Positions 1 through 7,371 of a stretch of DNA of 18,986 nucleotides are shown piece by piece. A program made the translations under genes and the position numbers. The DNA is from JBCBTJ01 sp039818665 (GTDB lineage: Bacteria; Pseudomonadota; Alphaproteobacteria; Caulobacterales; Hyphomonadaceae), in the NCBI GenBank assembly GCA_039818665.1, contig JBCBTJ010000053.1, forward strand, positions 1 to 18,986, given 5' to 3'. Position 1 is the first letter of the stretch, and every line of letters begins with the position of its first letter. A model generated the notes under the pieces. The model ran no database searches. It saw only the letters and a program-made list of their open reading frames with translations, and was not told where the DNA came from.

Positions 1-948
1 CAAAGCGTTTTCCGGATCTTCGTTCGGGTTGCTCTCAATTCGCTCACCGACATCGAAGTGGGTCATTTGCGGGGCGACACCCAAGACCTTCAGGTGTGGC
101 CAGACCTTTCGGTGAGTCTCAATTTGATCAACGAACGTGGCAACCGCATTGCCAGAAAGCCCGTCCAACACTGTCGGAATCACGACATGAGTGCTGGCGG
201 CGAGCGCCTGTACTGTGGATGTGGTTAATCGCGGAGCAGCGTCAATTATGACCCGATCATAGGCCGATGCCGCCGCTTCCGAGTGCAGCGTTCGTGCTAT
301 GGTGTACCGAACATCTTCTTTGATTTTCCCCGTTAGCCATTGAATCATTACGCGGTTCTCCTCCCGCGCAAGATCGTAGTGAGTTACGATCGCTGATCCT
401 TTTTCGAGGCTGTTGATGGGAATTGCTGTGGCGCTTAGGCGGGACCCGGACACTTCGCCCGCGACGAGCATTGAAGCCCGCGACTTCGCACCGTCGGGCG
501 GAACCTGGTGGGTCTGGCCGATCAACATCGAAGACAGTGAGCCCTGGAAATCCAGATCGACAACAAGCACTCGTTCGTTGCGCTCTCCTGCGAAGTACGC
601 TGCGAGGTTTGCCGCTATCGTGGTTTTTCCAACGCCGCCCTTTAGGTTTGCGATTGTGAGTATCGGTAGTGGTTGTAGGAAGAACTCAGAGTAATTTTTT
701 GGCCGAACTGGAGCCTGGGACAACCAGAGCCCGTCGCTTTCCGCAGCATTGTTTGCTTGTTGCAGTCGTCGACCTGCGCTCCACAAAGAGGCGAAGAACT
801 CTCCCCGCTGGAAAAACCAACTTCGGATCGGGCGCACAATAAACGAAACAATCCCGGCGATGAAAGCGGCTCCAAATCCAAGGATCGCCGGATTTTTCCC
901 CGTCAACGCTTCCAACGCGTCCCAAATCTCTTGCAAAAGCTCCGGCAT
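1..948 (-). CDS. ParA-family ATPase with N-terminal membrane segment (partial, C-terminus off the left edge)
   Basis: The frame is open from an ATG at 948 to the window edge (316 residues seen). An in-frame TGA lies just upstream, and a GGAG ribosome-binding site sits 6 bases before the ATG. Residues about 19-40 are hydrophobic (NPAILGFGAAFIAGIVSFIV) and end in Arg-rich sequence, so one membrane helix is likely. The deviant Walker A motif KGGVGKTT is at 103-110, the second motif DLDFQGSL at 131-138, and the Walker B-like RVIIDAAPR at 232-240. These are ParA/MinD/Soj hallmarks: ATP-dependent dimerisation used to position DNA or protein cargo. The roughly 95-residue pre-domain with a membrane helix replaces the helix-turn-helix found in many plasmid ParAs. 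GC is lower than in neighbours (27/60 at 301-360 against 40/60 at 1501-1560), which suggests transfer. A ParB partner, if any, lies outside the window. Family assignment is firm; cargo is unknown. Confidence 0.88.
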   Translation of the reverse strand, partial: MPELLQEIWDALEALTGKNPAILGFGAAFIAGIVSFIVRPIRSWFFQRGEFFASLWSAGRRLQQANNAAESDGLWLSQAPVRPKNYSEFFLQPLPILTIANLKGGVGKTTIAANLAAYFAGERNERVLVVDLDFQGSLSSMLIGQTHQVPPDGAKSRASMLVAGEVSGSRLSATAIPINSLEKGSAIVTHYDLAREENRVMIQWLTGKIKEDVRYTIARTLHSEAAASAYDRVIIDAAPRLTTSTVQALAASTHVVIPTVLDGLSGNAVATFVDQIETHRKVWPHLKVLGVAPQMTHFDVGERIESNPNEDPENAL

Positions 949-1032
949 GCCCCACTCCAGAATTCAACCCCAAGATAATTCAAGCCTAACCTGGGCCCCA
1001 AGCCAACTGGGGAGCGGCCTTAAGCCTTCGCC

Positions 1033-1038
1033 TTGACA
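1033..1038 (+). promoter_or_regulatory. Possible -35 element (TTGACA) upstream of metX
   Basis: TTGACA lies 32-37 bases before the metX ATG, in the 121-base gap between the divergent ParA-like gene and metX. No ribosome-binding site precedes the ATG. The spacing would fit a transcript starting at or very near the ATG (leaderless). The expected -10 position (about 1056-1061) is GC-rich and poor, so this is a weak call. The same gap holds a small hairpin (CCCCA 996-1000 with TGGGG 1008-1012). Confidence 0.25.
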
Positions 1039-1069
1039 CCCGCCCGCCGCCGCCGCACCTCGGCGCTCC

Positions 1070-2206
1070 ATGGCGGACGCCCTGAAAACCTCGCTTTCCG
1101 ATCTCCGGAAGATCGCGCTACCGGCGCCGCTCGCGCTCGAGGGCGGAGCGGTTTTGGAGGGGGTGGAGGTCGCCTATGAGACCTCGGGCGCGCTCAACGC
1201 CGACAAGTCCAATGCGGTGCTCGTCTGCCATGCGTTGACGGGGGATCAATTCGCCGCGGCGCCCAACCCGGTGACCGGGCGGCCGGCCTGGTGGCCGCGC
1301 CTGGTCGGACCGGGCAAACCGATCGACACGGACAAGTATTACGTCATCGCCTCCAATGTGCTCGGCGGGTGCATGGGCACGACCGGGCCGGCGAGCGACG
1401 GACCCGGCGGCACGCCCTGGGGCGTGCGGTTTCCAGTGATCACCATCGGCGACATGGTGCGCGCCCAGCGCGCGCTGATCGAGGCGCTGGGGATTGAGAG
1501 CCTGTTCAGCGTGATCGGCGGCTCTATGGGCGGCATGCAGGCGCTCGATTGGGCGGTGCAGGCGGGCGGCCAAGTGTTTTCGGCGGTGCCGATCGCGGCC
1601 GCGGCGCGCCATTCGGCGCAGAACATCGCTTTCTATGAAGTCGGCCGGCGGGCGATCATGTCGGACCCGGATTGGGCCGAAGGGGCGTATCTGGAAAAGG
1701 GTTTGCGCCCCGAACGCGGCCTCGCTGTGGCGCGGATGGCGGCGCACATCACCTATGTGTCGGAAAGCGCGCTGAAGCGGAAATTCGACCGCGGCCTGCA
1801 GGACCGTGAGGCGGCGAGCTTCTCCTTCGATGCGGATTTCCAGGTTGAATCCTATCTCCGCCACCAGGGCGAGAGCTTCGTCGATCGGTTCGACGCGAAC
1901 ACCTATCTCTATGTGACCCGGGCGATGGATTATTTCGATCTCTCGGCTCGCCATGGCGGACGGCTGGCGGACGCGTTCGCAGGCGTCGAGACCCGGTTCT
2001 GCCTGTTTTCCTTCTCGTCTGACTGGCACTACCCGCCGAGCGCGACCCGGGAGATTACCCGCGCGCTCGCGGCGGCGGGCGCGCGGGTGAGCCAGATCGA
2101 TGTGGAGACGGACAAGGGCCATGACGCCTTCTTTCTGGAGGAGCCGGGCTTCGAGGCTTCGCTGCGCGGCTTCTTAGAAGCGACAGCGGAGGCGCGGGCG
2201 CTGTGA
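1070..2206 (+). CDS. metX: Homoserine O-acetyltransferase (MetX)
   Basis: This 378-residue alpha/beta-hydrolase transfers an acetyl group from acetyl-CoA to homoserine, the committing step of methionine synthesis in the cytoplasm. The nucleophile elbow GGSMGGMQ places Ser152. The other triad members are Asp318 (SSDWHYP) and His351 (DKGHDAF). Family blocks CHALTGDQ (53-60), NVLGGCMGTTGPAS (96-109) and ARHSAQNIAF (179-188) are present, and the length is normal. Some MetX-like enzymes use succinyl-CoA; this cannot be settled by eye. An in-frame TGA at 1034 leaves ATG 1070 as the only good start, although it has no Shine-Dalgarno. The gene overlaps metW by four bases. I found no convincing SAM-II riboswitch in the short leader. 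Confidence 0.96.
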   Translation: MADALKTSLSDLRKIALPAPLALEGGAVLEGVEVAYETSGALNADKSNAVLVCHALTGDQFAAAPNPVTGRPAWWPRLVGPGKPIDTDKYYVIASNVLGGCMGTTGPASDGPGGTPWGVRFPVITIGDMVRAQRALIEALGIESLFSVIGGSMGGMQALDWAVQAGGQVFSAVPIAAAARHSAQNIAFYEVGRRAIMSDPDWAEGAYLEKGLRPERGLAVARMAAHITYVSESALKRKFDRGLQDREAASFSFDADFQVESYLRHQGESFVDRFDANTYLYVTRAMDYFDLSARHGGRLADAFAGVETRFCLFSFSSDWHYPPSATREITRALAAAGARVSQIDVETDKGHDAFFLEEPGFEASLRGFLEATAEARAL

Positions 2207-2805
2207 CCGGGCGGCGGGCCGACCATGTGGCGATCGCCTCGCGCGTGGCCGACCGGGCGCGCGTGCTGGATGTCGGTTGCGGCGATGGGGAGTTGCTCGC
2301 CGTGCTGCAGGAGATGCGGGGCGCCGATGCGCGCGGGCTGGAGATCTCGGCTGCGGGCGCGCAGGCTTGCTTGGAGAAGGGCTTTTCCGTCATCCAGGGC
2401 GATGCGGACGTGGACCTGGAGGTGTTTCCCGACAATGGGTTCGACGCCGCGGTGCTCTCAAAGAGTTTGCAGGACATGCGCCGGCCCGCCCATGTGCTGG
2501 GCGAGCTCGCCCGGATCGCGCCGGAGATCCTGATCTCCTTCCGGAATTATGGGCATTGGCGGCGGCGCCTGACGCTGTTCGCCACCGGGCGCATGCCAGC
2601 GCCGCGCACGGGCGCCTGGCACGACGCCGAGGCGCTGCATCCCTCGACGGCGAAGGATCTCGTCGGCCTCGCCGCAGAGCTCGGCCTCAGCGTGCGGGCG
2701 ATGGCGCCGGTGGGGGAGACGGGGGTGGGCGCGTTTCGCGAGGCAGGGCTTCGGCGGCTGAACTGGGGCGCTGCCGACGCGATCCTGCACTTGGCGCGGG
2801 ACTAG
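2203..2805 (+). CDS. metW: MetW, methyltransferase-fold methionine biosynthesis protein
   Basis: This 200-residue protein starts with GTG inside the metX stop (GTGA), a classic arrangement for translational coupling. The SAM-binding motif VLDVGCGDGELL is at 21-32. The MetW-specific blocks are FPDNGFDAAVLSKSLQ (75-90), RRPAHVLGEL (93-102) and ISFRNYGHWRRRL (111-123). MetW is nearly always encoded directly after metX and is needed together with it for homoserine acylation in several proteobacteria; its own chemistry is poorly defined. The stop codon is part of the sequence CTAG shared with the convergent FkbM gene, leaving no room for a terminator between them. Confidence 0.95.
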   Translation: MTGRRADHVAIASRVADRARVLDVGCGDGELLAVLQEMRGADARGLEISAAGAQACLEKGFSVIQGDADVDLEVFPDNGFDAAVLSKSLQDMRRPAHVLGELARIAPEILISFRNYGHWRRRLTLFATGRMPAPRTGAWHDAEALHPSTAKDLVGLAAELGLSVRAMAPVGETGVGAFREAGLRRLNWGAADAILHLARD

Positions 2806-3533
2806 GCTGGCGCGCGTTTGAACAAGAAGTCGGCCTGGACCGGCGCGCCGTCGGCGTCGTGCTCCTGGTTGAAGACGCGGTCGTGCTGGAAGCCTTGGGC
2901 TTCGAGATAGGCCTTCACCTCGTCTTGAAGCGGTTGGCCGCTGTAGAGCTCCACAAAGGAGCATTCGACGTAGACGTGGTCGATCTGGCGGAGCAGGCCG
3001 GCGGCGCCTTTCAGGACCTCGAGTTCAAACCCTTGGACGTCGATCTTCAAGAGCGTCTGGCCAGCGCAGTCTTCGGCGGGGACGATGTCGTCAAGCCGGG
3101 CGATTTGGATCACCCGTTCGCTCGCCTTTTCAGTGCCGGGGAAAATCTCGGTTTGCCGGTCGGACACCGGCAGCAGCGAGGAGGAGTCCTTGCGCTTTGT
3201 GACGTTGATCACGGTTTCGCCGGCTTCGCTGCCGAGCGCGCAGCCGTAAAGCGTCACGCCGGCTTGACCCGCGAAGACGCGGCGATAGGTCTCTGCCTCG
3301 TCCTCCAGCGGCTCGAAGGCGTGAACACGGCACTCGGGATGCGCCTTGCGCGTGGCGAGGCTGAACTGGCCGCGGTTGGCGCCGACATCGATCAGCGTCT
3401 CGACGGGCACGCCGCTCAGCATCTCCAAATGCTCGACCCCCAGCCCGACGCCGTTCCGCAGGCCGCGGCGGCCCATGCCCGACGCGGCGCACTGGGCGAG
3501 CTTGCGCGCTTTCTTAAGAGACAGCTCTGGCAT
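2802..3533 (-). CDS. FkbM-family SAM-dependent methyltransferase
   Basis: The 243-residue product carries the FkbM methyltransferase blocks: SAM-binding LIDVGANRGQFS (47-58), acidic HAFEPL (71-76), and the family signature LLKIDVQGFELEVLKGA (161-177). FkbM enzymes are mostly O-methyltransferases acting on polyketides, glycans or other small molecules; the substrate here is unknown. There is no signal peptide or membrane helix. A GGGG tract lies 5 bases before the ATG. It is separated by 183 bases from the upstream membrane gene at 3717, so it probably has its own promoter. It converges on metW, and the two stops share CTAG. Confidence 0.9.
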   Translation of the reverse strand: MPELSLKKARKLAQCAASGMGRRGLRNGVGLGVEHLEMLSGVPVETLIDVGANRGQFSLATRKAHPECRVHAFEPLEDEAETYRRVFAGQAGVTLYGCALGSEAGETVINVTKRKDSSSLLPVSDRQTEIFPGTEKASERVIQIARLDDIVPAEDCAGQTLLKIDVQGFELEVLKGAAGLLRQIDHVYVECSFVELYSGQPLQDEVKAYLEAQGFQHDRVFNQEHDADGAPVQADFLFKRAPA

Positions 3534-3572
3534 CGAAACCCCAAAAGGCGCGGCATGGAACGACGCGCGGCC

Positions 3573-3586
3573 GGTCCGCGCGGACC
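3573..3586. promoter_or_regulatory. 14-bp perfect palindrome in the FkbM leader
   Basis: GGTCCGCGCGGACC is a perfect inverted repeat lying 40-53 bases upstream of the FkbM start, in the 183-base gap 3534-3716. It could be a dimeric repressor site or a short RNA hairpin. In GC-rich DNA such palindromes also occur by chance. Nothing else gene-like is seen in the gap, apart from a TTTCG/CGAAA inverted repeat near 3670-3687 and a GCCGCC/GGCGGC hairpin just after the 202-residue gene. Confidence 0.3.
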
Positions 3587-3716
3587 AGCAGCCCGTTCAC
3601 CATCTACGCCACTCTGTGGATGAATTGGCAAGGTCGATCGCGCGGGACGCGACGGCGATGCGCGATACTGTTTCGCTGAGACGAAAACCCTCTGCTTTTG
3701 GAGCGCCGCCGGGCGG

Positions 3717-4325
3717 CTAGTAGAGGCCCCGCCGGGCCAGGGTCGCTGGTCCTTTCGGGTAGTCGACATCGAGCTCGGCCTCGGGATAGTCGTCCTCTTC
3801 GGGCGGCGGCGCGTAGGTGGTTGTGATGGACGCCACCGGAACAGCCGGCTCGCTCCGCTGGCCTTGGGGGTCGAACACGGTCCAGCGCAGGCACCAATAC
3901 GCCTCGTCGCTTGGCAGGTCGAAGGCGGCGTCGATCGGCACCTCCTGCTGCGTTTCGGGCAGGGCGAACTCAAGCGTCAGCGGCGTCACGGCGCCGGGGT
4001 CGATGATCATCGGCGAGAGGCGCGATTCCATCACAGTGTCGGTAAGCTCGCAGCCCTCGGCGCCGGCCGCGCGGACGAGCTGGGCGTCGGTCACCACCAG
4101 TGAGCGCGTGCCGCGATTGGAGAGGATGATCTGCGCGCTCATATAGGGCCGGAAGTAGACGCTCTTCTCCTCGCCGTCGGAAAACCCGCCGCGCTGGAGG
4201 CTCATCTCGAGGCTGGCGACCGCGGTGGTGAGCGTGTAGCGCGCGTCGAAGAAAGTGAGATAGGTGGTGAGGCTGGAGAGCGCCATCGCGCTCAACGACA
4301 ACACATTGGCGGAAATATTTCGCAT
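3717..4325 (-). CDS. Hypothetical protein with N-terminal membrane anchor (second gene of a two-gene membrane module)
   Basis: I do not recognise this 202-residue protein. Residues about 5-26 form one hydrophobic segment (LSLSAMALSSLTTYLTFF), followed by a soluble domain of alternating hydrophobic stretches (IILSNRGTRSLVVTDAQLV at 66-84, PLTLEFALP at 115-123, CLRWTVFDP at 145-153) that reads like a beta-sandwich. The tail (173-193) is acidic and proline-rich. It has two cysteines (92 and 145). The ATG at 4325 is preceded by a strong AGGGGG site. It starts 21 bases after the stop of the 320-residue membrane gene, so the two are almost certainly co-transcribed and may work together. It is a real gene by codon pattern and ribosome-binding site; its function is unknown. 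Confidence 0.75.
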   Translation of the reverse strand: MRNISANVLSLSAMALSSLTTYLTFFDARYTLTTAVASLEMSLQRGGFSDGEEKSVYFRPYMSAQIILSNRGTRSLVVTDAQLVRAAGAEGCELTDTVMESRLSPMIIDPGAVTPLTLEFALPETQQEVPIDAAFDLPSDEAYWCLRWTVFDPQGQRSEPAVPVASITTTYAPPPEEDDYPEAELDVDYPKGPATLARRGLY

Positions 4326-4346
4326 CTGGATCCCCCTGATATCCGA

Positions 4347-5309
4347 TTAGGCGGCGAGTGTGGCGGCCTTGCGGCGGCGCAGCAGCGACTTGGCGAAACG
4401 GCGCAGCGCCGCGGCGTGGTTCGACGAGAAGCCGGCGGTGCGAGGCGTGTCCGACTCGTCCTCGAACGCGGCGAGCAAGCCGTTCGGATCGTCCTCCGGC
4501 AGGCGCCGTCCCGCCGCGGCGAAGGCCGCGCGCACGTCTTCCCATTCGGCGGCGTGGTCATAGTCCGTGTCGTCGTCTGTTTCAGCTAAGGGGTTCGGCG
4601 GGTCGATCACGATGGTTTTCGACAAAGCGTCGCTTTGCAACAGAGTTTCGACCTCCCAAAGCGTGCCGGCGCGCGAGGAGGGCAGCAGGACGATGAGCGA
4701 CGCTGTTTCGATCAAAAGGCGGATGGCGTTGCGCCAATCGGCGTCCGTCACGGCGATCCGGCCTGCGCCGATATGCTCCAGCGGCTGTCCCAGCGCGATC
4801 AGCGGGCCGATCGGACGCAGGGCGTGTTCGATTTCGGCTTCCAGCTCGGTCCGGCCGCGCGCGACCGCCATCTGCGGACCGCGGCCGAAGGCCATTTGCG
4901 TCGCCACGGCGTCTTCGCCGGCGATTTCGTCGGTTGAAGCGAAGGGGCGGAGATAGAGGCAGAAGGGCCGAGCGCCGGAGGGGTCCTCGCAGAGCCTCGC
5001 CCAGATCTCTGCGGCTTCGAGATCGCGCCGCCGCTGGCCGAGCCAGGATGCAAGGGACAGGGCTGCGCCCGCCATTCCCGCGCCGCCGGCGACGCCGCCT
5101 ATGAACGCGCTCAGCGTGGCCCAGCCCGGCAAAGCCGGTTGCGCGGCGGCGTAAATCGCGATTGCGGAGCCGACAAGGACGGATAAGCCCGCGAATAGAA
5201 TGCAGGCGAGCTGCGCCCGGCGTGCGCCTCGACGGGTCGACTGCGATTTCGCCAGCGCTCGTAGCATTGCACCGTCGACCGACCGAACCAGCGCCCCCCG
5301 CAGGGACAT
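4347..5309 (-). CDS. Two-helix membrane protein with a cytoplasmic Rossmann-like / possible nucleoside-hydrolase-like domain
   Basis: This is a 320-residue protein of unknown function. A basic N-terminus (21-32) leads into two membrane helices (about 33-56 and 63-90). A soluble domain follows, with ordered motifs: FCLYLRPF (116-123), a helix containing ELEAEIEHAL (155-164), GPLIALGQP (168-176), DADWRNAIRLLIETASLIVLLP (189-210) split as helix and strand, and AGTLWEVETLL (214-224). The alternating strand/helix order and the closing G-T-x-x-E-like motif resemble TIR and nucleoside-deoxyribosyltransferase folds, where such a Glu (here 219 or 221) is catalytic. That comparison is inference. The C-terminus (300-313) is Arg/Lys-rich. 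No clear ribosome-binding site precedes ATG 5309; an in-frame ATG at 5267 is an alternative. It lies 58 bases after the P-II gene on the same strand. Confidence 0.78.
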   Translation of the reverse strand: MSLRGALVRSVDGAMLRALAKSQSTRRGARRAQLACILFAGLSVLVGSAIAIYAAAQPALPGWATLSAFIGGVAGGAGMAGAALSLASWLGQRRRDLEAAEIWARLCEDPSGARPFCLYLRPFASTDEIAGEDAVATQMAFGRGPQMAVARGRTELEAEIEHALRPIGPLIALGQPLEHIGAGRIAVTDADWRNAIRLLIETASLIVLLPSSRAGTLWEVETLLQSDALSKTIVIDPPNPLAETDDDTDYDHAAEWEDVRAAFAAAGRRLPEDDPNGLLAAFEDESDTPRTAGFSSNHAAALRRFAKSLLRRRKAATLAA

Positions 5310-5367
5310 TAGGCAAATTCAGAGCGGGCCGGAACCCATCCGGAGCGCCTGGAGCGTCAGACGCGGG

Positions 5368-5715
5368 TCAGGTCGCCGCGACCGCCTGCGCGTCGCGTTC
5401 TCCGGTACGGATGCGGACGACGGAGTCCAGCGAGCGCACGAAGATCTTGCCGTCGCCGATGGTGCCTGTATTGGCGGCGGAGCAAATCGCGTCGACGATG
5501 CGATCGGCGTCGTCGTCGGTGCAGGCCACTTCGATCTTCACTTTCGGCAGCAGTCGGACTTCGTACTCGGCGCCGCGATAGACTTCGGTCTTGCCCTGCT
5601 GGCGGCCATAGCCGCGCACTTCCGATACGGTGAGGCCGGACGCGCCGGCCTCGGACAAGGCGTCGACCACCGCGTCAAGACGGCTTGGTTTGAAAACAGC
5701 GGTGACGAGTTTCAT
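5368..5715 (-). CDS. glnB: Nitrogen regulatory protein P-II (GlnB/GlnK)
   Basis: The 115-residue product is a P-II signal protein, a trimer that senses ATP/ADP and 2-oxoglutarate and controls nitrogen-related targets. The T-loop carries the uridylylation tyrosine in place (Tyr51 in RGAEYEV), with Lys58 nearby. Nucleotide-binding elements GTIGDGK (84-90) and the basic pair Arg101/Arg103 are present. No amtB or glnA is adjacent, so GlnB versus GlnK cannot be decided from context. Its ATG overlaps the stop of the upstream methyltransferase (ATGA), so its translation is likely coupled to that gene. The short C-terminal extension (RDAQAVAAT) is slightly longer than usual. Confidence 0.93.
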   Translation of the reverse strand: MKLVTAVFKPSRLDAVVDALSEAGASGLTVSEVRGYGRQQGKTEVYRGAEYEVRLLPKVKIEVACTDDDADRIVDAICSAANTGTIGDGKIFVRSLDSVVRIRTGERDAQAVAAT

Positions 5716-6560
5716 TCCGCGGGTCCTTTTGAGTCAGTGTGACGGCAAATAAGCCGCTCGTTTTCGGGCTCGGTCAATGGCCCGTTTTCGACGCCTAGTC
5801 TGGCGTCGCGCGGCGCCTGCTCTTTAGGCGCCCCGGCGATTCCTTTGCGCGCTTTGGCGAGCGCCGATTTCGTCGCTTCCGGCGCGCCGGATCTCGGGTC
5901 GATATAAAGGCGCTTAACAGCTTCGATCATGACAGCGCCGCCAAACGCGCTGTGCAGGGTCTCGCCAGAGCGCTCCCAGACATGGGCGAGCGACAAAGCG
6001 AGCGCGCCGGGGATCGGCGGGGCGTGCAGAGCATGGGTCCAGGCTGTCGTTTGGAACATGGCTTGGCTTAAAAGCAGCGCGAGCTGGGCGCGCGTCCAGG
6101 GCCGGCCGTGGCCGAACGGGGTCGATTCCGCGCGCGCCCAAAGCCCGCGCCGGTTGGCGGCGACGACGAGCAAACGGCCTTCTGGCGCCAGGACGCGCCA
6201 AAGCTCGCGCAACATGACCTGAGGGGCTTCGGCTTCCTCCAACGCGTGCAGGAGTATCGCGCGATCGAAAGTTTGGTCGGCGAAGGGGAGGCGGTCTTCG
6301 CGGGAGAGAAGGCTGGCGTTACCGCGCGGTTCGACGGCGCGCCAGGCTGCGACGCCCTGGCCGTCCGGCATGACGGCCGCCGTCCGACGCGCGCTCGCGG
6401 CCAGGCCGTTGAGCAAAGGGGCGGGATAACCGATGCCGAGCAAAGACAAGCCGTGCGCGCCGGGCCAAAGCGCGTCGATGCGGCTCGCCAAGGCCGCGGC
6501 GGCGTGGCGGCCAAGGGGCGTTTGGTAAAATCCTTCAAGACTGGCGATGTCCTGACGCAT
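5712..6560 (-). CDS. Class I SAM-dependent methyltransferase (divergent from gloB)
   Basis: From the ATG at 6560 the product is 282 residues. I prefer this start to the longer one at 6611: it has an AAGGGA ribosome-binding site 5-6 bases upstream and begins MRQDIASLEGFYQTPLG, like relatives as I recall them. The glycine-rich motif is loose (LSLLGIGYPAPLL). An acidic strand/loop (DQTFDRAILLHALEEAEAP) and a post-motif (ELWRVLAPEGRLLVVAANRRG) are typical of the Methyltransf_11 group. The last 60 residues or so look disordered and charged. The substrate is unknown. It overlaps the P-II gene by four bases and is divergent from gloB with a 49-base gap. Confidence 0.82.
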   Translation of the reverse strand: MRQDIASLEGFYQTPLGRHAAAALASRIDALWPGAHGLSLLGIGYPAPLLNGLAASARRTAAVMPDGQGVAAWRAVEPRGNASLLSREDRLPFADQTFDRAILLHALEEAEAPQVMLRELWRVLAPEGRLLVVAANRRGLWARAESTPFGHGRPWTRAQLALLLSQAMFQTTAWTHALHAPPIPGALALSLAHVWERSGETLHSAFGGAVMIEAVKRLYIDPRSGAPEATKSALAKARKGIAGAPKEQAPRDARLGVENGPLTEPENERLICRHTDSKGPAE

Positions 6561-6609
6561 GCGATCCCTTATGCTAGGCGAGGTCTGCTCAGCCAATATG
6601 GGGTCCGCC
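6561..6609. promoter_or_regulatory. Compact divergent promoter region, methyltransferase / gloB
   Basis: Forty-nine bases separate the preferred starts of the minus-strand methyltransferase and plus-strand gloB. The AAGGGA site for the methyltransferase is at about 6565-6570. The only plus-strand candidate site is a weak GGGG at about 6600-6603. No clear -10/-35 pair is visible; at least one promoter may lie inside the opposite gene. Confidence 0.35.
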
Positions 6610-7371
6610 ATGCTGCAAGTCCGTCAATTTCCCTGCCTCTCGGACAATTACGGGTATCTCGCGCACGATCCTGGGACTGGCGAGACGGCCGTGATCGACA
6701 CGCCGGACGCGGATGAGATCCTGAAACAAGCCGATGAGGCGGGCTGGAAGATTACGGCGATTTGGAACACCCATTGGCATCCCGACCACGCCGGCGGGAA
6801 TTTGAGGATCAAGGACGCCACCGGCTGCGAGATCATCGGTCCAGCCGGCGAGGCGGAGAAGATTCCAGGCATCGACCGAGCCGTCGGCATGGGCGACACG
6901 GTGGCGCTCGGGACGCAGACGGCGCAGGTGCTCGATGTCGGCGGGCATACGCTCGGCCACATCGCGTATCACCTGCCGGCGTCGGCTTCAGCCTTTGTGG
7001 GCGACGCCCTGTTTGCGCTGGGGTGCGGTCGGATGTTCGAAGGCACGCCTGAGCAATTCTGGGCGAGTTTGAAGCGGCTGCGCGACCTGCCGGCCGAGAC
7101 CACGCTCTACTGCGCGCATGAATACACGCAGGCGAATGCCCGGTTCGCTGAGAGTGTCGATCCCGACAACGCCGCCCTCGCCGACTATATCGCCGAGATC
7201 GACGCCAAGCGGTCGAAGGCCGAACCGACGGTGCCGACAGTGCTCGCGCGCGAGATCGAGACCAATCCCTTTTTGCGCGCGGACGATCCGGCCATGCAGG
7301 CCGCCATGGGCCATCCGGGCGACGCTGTGGCGACCTTCGCGGAGATCCGCGGGCGGAAGGACCGGTTTTGA
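6610..7371 (+). CDS. gloB: Hydroxyacylglutathione hydrolase (glyoxalase II)
   Basis: From the ATG at 6610 the product is 253 residues, the usual length. It begins MLQVRQFPCLSDNYGYL like other GloB proteins, which is why I reject the upstream ATG at 6559. It hydrolyses S-lactoylglutathione to lactate and glutathione, the second step of methylglyoxal detoxification in the cytoplasm. The dinuclear metal site is complete: THWHPDH (54-60), His113 in GGHTLGH, Asp132 in VGDALF, and His170 in CAHEYT. The C-terminal glyoxalase II domain (ETNPFLR, 217-223) is also present. The downstream cupin gene starts in its stop codon. Confidence 0.95.
   Translation: MLQVRQFPCLSDNYGYLAHDPGTGETAVIDTPDADEILKQADEAGWKITAIWNTHWHPDHAGGNLRIKDATGCEIIGPAGEAEKIPGIDRAVGMGDTVALGTQTAQVLDVGGHTLGHIAYHLPASASAFVGDALFALGCGRMFEGTPEQFWASLKRLRDLPAETTLYCAHEYTQANARFAESVDPDNAALADYIAEIDAKRSKAEPTVPTVLAREIETNPFLRADDPAMQAAMGHPGDAVATFAEIRGRKDRF

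Noticed and set aside
949..1069. SAM riboswitch in the metX leader
   Set aside because: The leader is short and has only a 5-bp hairpin; no pseudoknot core of the SAM-II type could be recognised.
2277..3623. Long plus-strand open frame (448 codons) across metW and the FkbM gene
   Set aside because: Its sequence is low-complexity Ala/Arg/Gly typical of a GC-rich shadow frame, and it overlaps two well-recognised genes.
6609..6612. CATG that would give gloB and the divergent methyltransferase overlapping start codons
   Set aside because: The methyltransferase has a better start at 6560 with an AAGGGA site, and relatives begin there as I recall; the longer version has a weak N-terminus.
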